DNA of 64,000 nucleotides from the NCBI GenBank assembly GCA_034440575.1, contig JAOTOL010001451.1, positions 367,001 to 431,000 on the forward strand. The letters are read 5' to 3'. A program made the position numbers and the translations under genes. Origin of the DNA: Imbricaverruca yamaguchii. Lineage: Eukaryota > Arthropoda > Thecostraca > Neoverrucidae. This document shows, in pieces, positions 51,091-63,000 of this stretch (within the stretch, counting starts at the first letter, position 1; the number at the start of each line of letters is the position of its first letter). The notes below the pieces were generated by a model that saw only the letters and a list, made by a program, of their open reading frames with translations, was not told the origin of the DNA and did no database searches.

Positions 51091-54000
51091 TCTCTCTCTT
51101 GCTTCCTTGCTCAATCACTCTCCCTTACTCATTGGTTTCTCCCTTTATCTCATTGTCTCTGTCCCTATCTCTTCACTTCACTCTCTCTTTATCTCACCCC
51201 ATCTCTCTTTATCTCACTCACGCACTTTCTGTCTCTCTGTTTCTCCCATGCATGTGTATTTAAAATACATATATATATATATATATATATATATCCAGCG
51301 GCAGCCTTCATACTATAACAGAATGTAACCATGTAACCACTCTGCATATTAGGTCATCGTGTGGTGTCACCGGTCAGGTGTGTTGCTGATGACCGAAATA
51401 TATATTTTCCTAACTTCCCTTACTTGTACGAAGAACAATCAATGGTCGGGCTGGTTCTGTGAGTGATGTCATGCTGTGCTGTGATTGGGTGTAATTTCGC
51501 CTGGAACTTCTTTGCATAGCATGAATCATATTTTCATTCCTCGTGATTGACACATCGGCTTCACTCCCCATTGTAGGACACGGATAATCAAGGTGTACTG
51601 CAAGAAAAACAGAGTAATGCTTCGAGTCAGGGATAAAGAGGTAAGCCGTGTTGTCTACCACCAGATGGTGTCACGTGGCTGGTGGTTGATCGATCTGCCA
51701 GCAATAGGTGATGCATGCGATCTCATTTTAGCTGATGGTTGCTTTTAGCTTGATCCTTGGCCTGGTATTTTACCCAACCTCACGGTAATGTGAACATCGG
51801 TCGGATGAGAGAATGGGTTTCGGCCAGTTTCCTGTTTTCCAGCCTGGGATGATCTGCTCCCTCCCCAAATTGTGAGTGCGCATGATTGACTTTGATGTCG
51901 CCTGACACCAGCGTGAGAGCAAAATGTTTTCAAAATCAAACATTCCAAATATCACTGGACAGGAATCATATACTATTTGTCAGTTGGATCATTACCGAAC
52001 ACGGCGCGTCAATATTGAAGTAGCGTTGGTCCACGCACGACCTTTTCTAGTCTTATAACTGCAAAACGAAGTGGTTAAGAATCAAGAGATAAGCACGGAG
52101 GTGCGTGATGCGCATTCATTGCCTATATTCATAGTGGGGCATATTTTGTATCTTTTGTCTACACTGTTCTGTTCATGGCGGCAAGCTTGAAAAATAGAGG
52201 TTTAGATATGACAAATTAATGCCTAAATAGGAACCTGAGCCAGTTTATTAAAACTTCTTGCGTGATGTCGTCGCGCAAGAAAAACACGTTCAGCGGGAGG
52301 AGCATGGGGCCCTGCGCACCGAAATTCTGCCTTGAACATTGGGCGGACAAAATATTGTATCACGTTGGCTTAAAACATTGACGTGGAATGCTACACCAAT
52401 TATTTTTTTGGGTATTGCTGTCGTCAAGTCTGCCTTATGAAAGTCCAGACCTATTTTTGCCTTTCTGGCTCTAACCCGTCTACGTTTGTTGGTGTGGAGA
52501 CTGCTATGCCTGCCCTATGAAAGGCTGCACATTTGATTCTGACTCAGCTACCTTTTCCCTGCACACTTTTACATTAACCATCTTCTCGAGCTTGGACACT
52601 TCCATCCATAGTGCGTCTGTTTATCGCACGGCATTTGCAGCGAAGAATGCAAGCGCCGCACCTGGTGTTCCATTGCCAATTTATACCTGATATGATACAA
52701 TATGGTAAAATTTGATTTCGTATTCAGCATTGTTACGCCACACATAAAACCGTGTCGACAAGCAATTTACTTCCATGCTTGAATGGAGGATGAGTGGTCC
52801 AGTGGTAAGTTGCCCGTCTCACAATCGAAAGCTTGTTGGTTCGAGTTTCGCCTATCGCGACTCTTCGCCCGCACCAATCGGCGTGAATGTTTGACGACGC
52901 TACATGGCTCAACGGTCGACGTGTCGTTAAACCAATAACCATCAATCGATGCTTGAATGTTTGCAGCATTGACCTGGGCTGCTAAATATCGTATTGCTAA
53001 CTGCTTGCATCAAGAAACATTTTAACGCTTAAAAATCTGAGTGGATGAAGCTTACTGGCCTTCGGTCATTCGTTTAGCAAGACGTAATGCTGATAGTGAT
53101 GTACATGGTATTTACAGCTTATCGCTAACTCGTTCAATTAGCATCTATGCATTAATTATTAGTGTCATGTTTAATTCCCTTTTTATGTAACTAAACCCCG
53201 GATATACCAGTGTGTATCTGCTGTACTTAAGCGGCCGAAGATGAGCATGCGCGTACATAGCTCGGAATCAAAATGCGTTGTCCAGGGCGCGAGAACAATG
53301 TTGATTGCACAACATCCCGGCTCGCCACTGAGGCACTACATCCCGGCTCACCACTGTGGCACAACATCCAGGCTCGTCACTGTGGCACAAAATCCAGGCT
53401 CGTCACTGTGCCACAACAACCCGGCTCACCACTGTGGCACAATATCCCGGCTCGTCACTGTGGCACAACATCCAGGCTCGTCACTATGGCACAACATCCA
53501 GGCTCGTCACTGTGGCACAACATCCCGGCTCACCACTGTGGCACAACATCCCGGCTCACCACAGTGGCACAACATCCCGGCTCACCACTGTGGCACAACA
53601 TCCCGGCTCACCACTGTGGCACAAAATCCAGGCTCGTCGCTGTGGCACAACATCCCGGCTCACCACTGTGGCACAACAACCCGGCTCACCACTGTGCCAC
53701 AACATCCCGGCTCACTACTGTGGCACGTCCTGGCTCGTCACTGTGGCACAACATCGTGGCACAACATTCCGACTCATCACTCATCACCCCGTCAACATAA
53801 CAGTTCACCGTCATTTCAATCGCGTAATCAGCGCAGCTTCGATCAAGCTGCTCACTAAATTCTGCTGAAAGTGACACCAGCTCCCACCAATTATTCGAAC
53901 CCAGTGTGGTTTCCAGCCCTGAGGTCACTCCGTACCTTAACTTAGTTTGTGAGTTTCAAACGTAGCGTGATGTTTACGTGACTGACTGTAAAAATCCCCT

Positions 54001-57000
54001 GTACGTGGCTGACTGTAAAACACTGACCTGCCTGGCTGACTCACGACATCACCGAAGTGACGTCAGCGAGGGACCGCCCCAGCTTTGTGAAGACGACCAC
54101 GCTGACAGAATTACACAGAAAATACCATTCAACCCTACAATTCAGTCTTGTTTTAAACTGCATCACTTCTTCTGCGAACCTTGAACAAACGTTGGACTTT
54201 AGGTTCACATATCCTGCAATGACTTACTTGACACACCCGACATACCATGTACATTCCCATGGGATATGTGTGTCAGTAGGTCTGCCCAAACCATGGCTCT
54301 GAATGCCACATTCGCTCTGTTGCGACCAGAATGTGGAGCAGACGTTCGCGTTCGAGACGTCATCTCGGCTTGCGTGCCAGCAGCTGGTGCAGAGCTGCAA
54401 CGATCATCGCCAGTTTTTCCACCGTGCCATGGCGCAGCCGCCCGCTGTCGGCAGCTCCTCACACAGGTGAGCCGGTCAGATGTCGGCAGCTCCTCACACA
54501 GGTGAGTCGGTCAGATGTCGGCAGGTCCTCACAGGTGAGTCGGTCAGGTGTGTCGGCAGCTCCTCACACAGGTGAGTATGTCAGGTGTGTCGGCAGCACC
54601 TCACACAGGTGGGTCGGTCAGATCCTCACACAGGTGAGTCGGTCAGGTGTCGGCAGGTCCTCACGCAGGTGAGTCGGTCAGGTGTCGGCAGGTCCTCACA
54701 CAGGTGAGTCGGTCAGATGTCGGCAGCTCCTCACACAGGTGAGTCGGTCAGGTGTCGGCAGCACCTCACACAGGTGAGTCGGTCAGGTGTGTCGGCAGCT
54801 CCTCACACAGGTGAGTCGGTCAGATGGCGGCAGCTCCTCGCACAGGTGAGTCGGTCAGATGTCGGCAGCTCCTCACAGGTGAGTCTGTTAGATGTCGGCA
54901 GCTCCTCACACAAGTGAGTCTGTCAGATGTCGGCAGTACCTCACACAGGTGAGTCGGTCAGATGTCGGCAGGTCCTCACACAGGTGAGTCGGTCAGGTGT
55001 CGGCAGCACCTCACACAGGTGAGTCGGTCAGGTGTGTCGGCAGTACCTCACACAGGTGAGTCGGTCAGATGTCGGCAGCTCCTCACACAAGTGAGTCGGT
55101 CAGGTGTGTCGGCAGTACCTCACACAGGTGAGTCGGTCAGGTGTCGGCAGCTCCTCACACAAGTGAGTCGGTCAGGTGTGTCGGCAGCTCCTCACACAGG
55201 TGAGTCGGTCAGGTGTCTCGGCAACACCTCACACAGGTGAGTCGGTCAGGTGTGTCGGCAGCACCTCACACAGGTGAGTCGGTCAGGTGTGTCGGCAGCA
55301 CCTCACACAGGTGAGTCGGTCAGGTGTGTCGGCAGCACCTCACACAGGTGAGTCGGTCAGATGCAGTGGCATCTTCCAGTGACAACACAATGTACACTGA
55401 CCGTCTGACTGGCAACAACACAATGCACACAGTCAATAATGGCGAAGATGTGTACTGGGGTAATATTTCGGTGGATGTTTGGTTGATGTAATTTGCACGC
55501 TGGATGCGTTTAAGAAGTAGACCGCAATTAACCCATGTCAGTTTCTTCTTTTTTGCGGTCAAATACAGCATGCAAAAGTCCGAGCATAGTCGTGTTCACC
55601 ATGCATGCAGAACTTAACTGTACCGAAGATGAAGGGAATGTTGTGCTTGCAATGTTCTGATCCACTCGCACATGTCTGATTTATAGGCCCCCATGACAGA
55701 GGCGTTCCTGAAGGATGACGAGTTGTGTGTTTGTCGATATCGAACCAGAGCCCAGTGTGAATAATCACTGTCGGAGCTGAAGCACACGATTTGCAGTCGT
55801 TCCATGGTAGCGCGTCACCTGCGGGATGCGACTTCATTTTGTTCCGTGATCATCGTCAAACCACTTAAGGAGTGAATCGGGCAGTATGTATTCCAAAGCG
55901 AGTCTTGCAGTATCCCTTAGGGAAATCTTAATTTCCAGGCTACCTCAGATCATGCCAAAAAAGAGCCTAGCCTAAGTGAAGATACTCATGGGCATTGCCG
56001 CGGCGGTGAACGAGGTGATGCAGCAATCCCCGATAGTTCTGGGATTTGTTATTCCGCATATGGCGTTGCATGGAATACATCAACATGAAAAAAATTATCT
56101 CCGCGATCCAAAATCCGCGGTGACGACAGTGACGGTATTAGACGGAGCCATACAATAAATGAAACGATTAAGTGGACTTAGCGCTTAAGATAAGTTACAA
56201 CGCTTTCACGTCCAGCCTCGCATGCCCTCCATGCCAACGTTCCCCGGCGGTGAGGCACGGCTCACACCTGTCATGTTGCAGCAGTGACCGGACCGAAGGA
56301 CAGGGAGGTCCGGGCTCGGCCAACAGGCAGCGGCAGACGGGCAGACGCGGCGCTGGCCCCGCTGGTAGGGCAGCCTCACCACCAGGTCAGTGGTGCACCA
56401 GCCTCACCACCAGGTCAGTGGTGCACCAGCCTCACCACCAGGTCAGTGGTGCACCAGCCTCACCACCAGGTCAGTAGCGTCTCACCACCAGGTCAGTGGC
56501 TTCTCACCACAGGTGAGTGGCGCACTGGCCTCGCCACCAGGTCAGTGGTGCACCAGCCTCACCACCAGGTTAGTGGCGTCTCACCACCAGGTCAGTGGCG
56601 CCTCACCACCAGGTCAGTGGTGCACCAGCCTCACCACCAGGTCAGTGGCGTCTCACCACCAGGTCAGTGGTGCACCAGCCTCACCACCAGGTCAGTGGCG
56701 TCTCACCACCAGGTCAGTGGTGCACCAGCCTCACCACCAGGTCAGTGGTGCACCAGCCTCACCACCAGGTCAGTGGCGTCTCACCACCAGGTGTCACCAC
56801 CAGGTCAGTGGTGCACCAGCCTCACCACCAGGTCAGTGGTGCACCAGCCTCACCACCAGGTCAGTGGCGTCTCACCACCAGGTAGTAGGCGTCTCACCAC
56901 CAGGTCAGTGGCGTCTTACCACCAGGTCAGTAGCGTCTCACCACCAGGTCAGTAGCGTCTCACCACCAGGTCAGTGGCGTCTCACCACCAGGTCTAGTGG

Positions 57001-60000
57001 CGTCTCACCACCAGGTCAGTGGCGTCTCACCACCAGGTCAGTGGCGTCTCACCACCAGGTCAGTGGCGTCTCACCACCAGGTCAGTGGCGTCTCACCACC
57101 AGGTCAGTGGCGTCTCACCACCAGGTCAGTGGCGTCTCACCACCAGGTCAGTGGCGTCTCACCACCAGGTTAGTGGCGTCTCACCACCAGGTCAGTGGCG
57201 TCTCACCACCAGGTCAGTGGCGTCTCACCACCAGGTCAGTGGCGTCTCACCACCAGGTCAGTGGCGTCTCACCACCAGGTCAGTGGCGTCTCACCACCAG
57301 GTTAGTGACGTCTCACCACCAGGTCAGTGGCGTCTCACCACCAGGTCAGTGGCGCACCAGCCTCACCACCAGGTCAGTGGCGTCTCACCACCAGGTCAGT
57401 GGCGTCTCACCACCAGGTTAGTGACGTCTCACCACCAGGTCAGTGACGTCTCACCACCAGGTCAGTGGTGCACCAGCCTCACCACCAGGTTAGTGGCGTC
57501 TCACCACCAGGTCAGTGGCGTCTCACCACCAGGTCAGTGACGTCTCACCACCAGGTCAGTGACGTCTCACCACCAGGTCAGTGGTGCACCAGCCTCACCA
57601 CCAGGTTAGTGGCGTCTCACCACCAGGTTAGTGGCGTCTCACCACCAGGTCAGTGGCGTCTCACCACCAGGTCAGTGACGTCTCACCACCAGGTCAGTGG
57701 TGCACCAGCCTCACCACCAGGTTAGTGACGTCTTACCACCAGGTCAGTGGCGTCTCACCACCAGGTCAGTGGCGTCTCACCACCAGGTCAGTGGCGTCTC
57801 ACCACCAGGTCAGTGGCGTCTCACCACCAGGTCAGTGACGTCTCACCACCAGGTCAGTGACGTCTTACCACCAGGTCAGTGGCGTCTCACCACCAGGTCA
57901 GTGGCGCACCAGCCTCACCACCAGGTCAGTGGCGTCTCACCACCAGGTCAGTGGTGCACCAGCCTCACCACCAGGTCAGTGACGTCTCACCACCAGGTCA
58001 GTGACGTCTCACCACCAGGTCAGTGGCGTCTCACCACCAGGTCAGTGGTGCACCAGCCTCACCACCAGGTCAGTGGCGTCTCACCACCAGGTCAGTGACG
58101 TCTCACCACCAGGTCAGTGGCGCACCAGCCTCACCACCAGGTCAGTGGCGTCTCACCACCAGGTCAGTGGTGCACCAGCCTCACCACCAGGTCAGTGACG
58201 TCTCACCACCAGGTCAGTGACGTCTCACCACCAGGTCAGTGGCGTCTCACCACCAGGTCAGTGGTGCCTCACCACCAGGTCAGTGGCGTCTCACCACCAG
58301 GTCAGTGGTGCACCAGCCTCACCACCAGGTCAGTGGCGTCTCACCACCAGGTCAGTGGTGCACCAGCCTTACCACCAGGTCAGTGGCGTCTCACCACCAG
58401 GTCAGTGGCGTCTCACCACCAGGTCAGTAGCGTCTCACCACCAGGTCAGTGGCGTCTCACCACCAGGTCAGTGGCGTCTCACCATCAGGTCAGTGGTGCA
58501 CTAGCCTCACCACCAGGTCAGTGGCGTCTCACCACCAGGTCAGTGGGCGTCTCACCATCAGGTCAGTGGTGCACTAGCCTCACCACCAGGTTAGTGGCGT
58601 CTCACCACCAGGTTAGTGGCGTCTCACCACCAGGTCAGTGGCGTCTCACCACCAGGTCAGTAGCGTCTCACCACCAGGTCAGTGGCGTCTCACCACCAGG
58701 TCAGTGGCGTCTCACCATCAGGTCAGTGGTGCACTAGCCTCACCACCAGGTCAGTGGCGTCTCACCACCAGGTCAGTGGCGTCTCACCATCAGGTCAGTG
58801 GCGTCTCACCACCAGGTCAGTAGCGTCTCACCACCAGGTCAGTGGCGTCTCACCACCAGGTTAGTGACGTCTTACCACCAGGTCAGTGGCGTCTCACCAC
58901 CAGGTCAGTAGCGTCTCACCACCAGGTCAGTGACGTCTCACCACCAGGTCAGTGGCGTCTCACCACCAGGTCAGTAGCGTCTCACCACCAGGTCAGTGGC
59001 GTCTCACCACCAGGTTAGTGACGTCTTACCACCAGGTCAGTGGCGTCTCACCACCAGGTCAGTAGCGTCTCACCACCAGGTCAGTAGCGTCTCACCACCA
59101 GGTCAGTGGCGTCTCACCACCAGGTCAGTGGCGTCTCACCACCAGGTCAGTAGCGTCTCACCACCAGGTCAGTGGCGTCTCACCACTAGGTCAGTGGTGC
59201 ACCAGCCTCACCACCAGGTTAGTGACGTCTTACCACCAGGTCAGTGGCGTCTCACCACCAGGTCAGTGACGTCTCACCACCAGGTCAGTGGTGCACCAGC
59301 CTCACCACCAGGTTAGTGACGTCTTACCACCAGGTCAGTGGCGTCTCACCACCAGGTCAGTGGCGTCTCACCACCAGGTCAGTGACGTCTCACCACCAGG
59401 TCAGTGACGTCTTACCACCAGGTCAGTGGCGTCTCACCACCAGGTCAGTGGCGCACCAGCCTCACCACCAGGTCAGTGGCGTCTCACCACCAGGTCAGTG
59501 GTGCACCAGCCTCACCACCAGGTCAGTGACGTCTCACCACCAGGTCAGTGACGTCTCACCACCAGGTCAGTGGCGTCTCACCACCAGGTCAGTGGTGCAC
59601 CAGCCTCACCACCAGGTCAGTGGCGTCTCACCACCAGGTCAGTGACGTCTCACCACCAGGTCAGTGGCGCACCAGCCTCACCACCAGGTCAGTGGCGTCT
59701 CACCACCAGGTCAGTGGTGCACCAGCCTCACCACCAGGTCAGTGACGTCTCACCACCAGGTCAGTGACGTCTCACCACCAGGTCAGTGGCGTCTCACCAC
59801 CAGGTCAGTGGTGCACCAGCCTCACCACCAGGTCAGTGGCGTCTCACCACCAGGTCAGTGGTGCACCAGCCTCACCACCAGGTCAGTGGCGTCTCACCAC
59901 CAGGTTAGTGGCGCACCAGCATCACCACCAGGTCAGTGACGTCTCGCCACCAGGTCAGTGGCGTCTCACCACCAGGTCAGTGGCGTCTCACCACCAGGTC

Positions 60001-63000
60001 AGTGGCGTCTCACCACCAGGTCAGTGGCGTCTCACCACCAGGTCAGTGGCGTCTCACCATCAGGTCAGTGGTGCACTAGCCTCACCACCAGGTCAGTGGC
60101 GTCTCACCACCAGGTCAGTGGCGTCTCACCATCAGGTCAGTGGTGCACTAGCCTCACCACCAGGTTAGTGGCGCCTCACCACCAGGTTAGTGGCGTATCA
60201 CCACCAGGTCAGTGGCGTCTCACCACCAGGTCAGTGGCGTCTCACCACCAGGTCAGTGGCGCACCAGCCTCACCACCAGGTCAGTGGTGCACCAGCCTCA
60301 CCACCAGGTCAGTGGCGCACCAGCCTCACCACCAGGTCAGTGGTGCACCAGCCTCACCACCAGGTCAGTGGCGTCTCACCACCAGGTCAGTGGCGTCTCA
60401 CCATCAGGTCAGTGGTGCACTAGCCTCACCACCAGGTCAGTGGCGTCTCACCACCAGGTCAGTGGCGTCTCACCACCAGGTTAGTGGCGTCTCACCACCA
60501 GGTCAGTGGTGCACTAGCCTCACCACCAGGTCAGTGGCGTCTCACCACCAGGTCAGTGGCGTCTCACCACCAGGTCAGTGGTGCACCAGCCTCACCACCA
60601 GGTCAGTGGCGCACCAGCCTCACCACCAGGTCAGTGGCGTCTCGCCACCAGGTCAGTGGTGCACCAGCCTCACCACCAGGTCAGTGGCGTCTCGCCACCA
60701 GGTCAGTGGCGCACCAGCCTCACCACCAGGTCAGTGACGTCTTACCACCAGGTCAGTGGCGTCTTACCACCAGGTCAGTGGCGTCTCACCACCAGGTCAG
60801 TGGCGTCTCACCACCAGGTCAGTGGCGTCTCACCACCAGGTCAGTGGCGTCTCACCACCAGGTCAGTGGTGCACCAGCCTCACCACCAGGTCAGTGGCGT
60901 CTCACCACCAGGTCAGTGGTGCACCAGCCTCACCACCAGGTCAGTGGCGTCTCAACACCAGGTCAGTGGCGTCTCACCACCAGGTCAGTGGTGCACTAAC
61001 CTCACCACCAGGTCAGTGGCGTCTCACCACCAGGTCAGTGGTGCACCAGCCTCACCACCAGGTCAGTGGTGTCTCACCACCAGGTCAGTGGCGCACCAGC
61101 CTCACCACCAGGTCAGTGGTGCACCAGCCTCACCACCAGGTCAGTGGCGTCTCACCACCAGGTCAGTGGTGCACCAGCCTCACCACCAGGTCAGTGGCGT
61201 CTCACCACCAGGTCAGTGGCGTCTCACCACCAGGTCAGTGGTGCACCAGTCTCACCACCAGGTCAGTGGCGTCTCACCACCAGGTCAGTGGTGCACCAGC
61301 CTCACCACCAGGTCAGTGGTGTCTCACCACCAGGTCAGTGGTGCACCAGCCTCGCCACCAGGTCAGTGGTGCACCAGCCTCACCACCAGGTCAGTGGCGT
61401 CTCACCACCAGGTCAGTGGTGCACCAGCATCACCACCAGGTCAGTGGCGTCTCACCACCAGGTCAGTGGTGCACCAGCCTCGCCACCAGGTCAGTGGCGT
61501 CTCACCACTAGGTCAGTGGCGTCTCACCACCAGGTCAGTGGCGTCTCACCACCAGGTCAGTGGTGCACCAGCCTCACCACCAGGTCAGTGGTGTCTCACC
61601 ACCAGGTCAGTGGTGCACCAGTCTCACCACCAGGTCAGTGGTGCACCAGCCTCACCACCAGGTCAGTGGTGCACCAGCCTCACCACCAGGTCAGTGGGGC
61701 ACCAGCCGCCGGCTCCGACCTTCCTGCTGGGTGACGCGTTGACACTGTTGTGGCATGCAATGGCGGCATAACTGCAGTGTAGCAGCAGTGTAATTGTAGT
61801 GCAAAACAGTGAAATTTCAGCGTAAAAGCCACCGCTTCTTCGGAACAATGCAAAACCGCCCACGCAGTGTACCTAAATCTAACTGTAATGTCTAGCGGTG
61901 CGAAGTATGGCCATTCGATCTTCTGACATTTCATGCGGCATAGTATCAGAGATGTGTGTAGAGTTGTGTCAGCTAGCTTGTCAGTTCCTTACAGAGCTGC
62001 ACTATTTTTCTTAGACTCCAACGGCGTCGGTGCACCTGACCCAAGTCCGGCTTGTCACAAGACTGTTTCAGTGCCGCAGCCCATACAGAGGTGAGTCCCG
62101 AGCTCAGAGCACGTATGATTTCCGACTGACCTGTTATGTGTTAAAACGGCATCGATGGTGTTATATACTGTGGCCATCATACTGGCAGACAAGGAGGAAA
62201 TATATGAATAGGTAGATGAAAAGCATTTTTGGTTAGAACCTTTACCGATTCACGCGGGAGCAGGTGTGAAATAGTGAGCCCTCGTCTCGTGGTGATTAGT
62301 ATCGCTATGCATACATGATACTACAAGGTAGCTGCTGGGCTTTGCAAGTCAGCGATTATTTCATAGGTTTGTGAATCGACGCTTCACAGTGGGTTGCATG
62401 ATTCACCTATGTCGGTCCTCTTTGGAGTCCATTGCGTTTAGTTTGCTTGACGTATTTCAGTTTCCCCCAAGATCAGCAGCACCAATAGCCCTGCCAATCC
62501 GTGAATGAACTGTTTTTTTTCTGATCCCTCTTATTGTTTATGAATGGCACCTAGCTGTGGATTGCACCCATAGATTCTACCTATCATTGTTGTATCCGGT
62601 TATATTAAGGCATTTTCTCGCTTCCTTGCTGGATTGCCTTTCAATCGTAAGACTGACATCCGATGGAGAACAAAATTGTTGTTATCACTCTATGTACTAG
62701 GGTGTGAATGGCGTAAGCTGTCGTTGAATCGGTTTATCGCTGAAGTAAGCTCAGTGCTTCTGTATACTTGGGCTGTGAAGTCCCGGTGAAGCCAGCCTGG
62801 ACCTTGCAGCGATAATTACCGGGACACTATGCCGTTTTATTCTGGAGACAGATAGTTGCGGCTTCGTGTGCAGGCGGGTAAGCATCTGGTCGAGCATCCC
62901 ATCCATATGCTGTGCTCTTGCTGTTTCAGCGCAAGTGAGGTGTACCGCGCAAACTCTGTCAGCATGCAGACCAACACGCCTCCTGATTCGCCGAGATCTG

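Noticed and set aside
56284..61771. Many overlapping frames with [22 protein letters not shown] repeats
   Set aside because: They are translations of the intron 11 donor array. Only the first 104 nt (56282-56385) has exon support.
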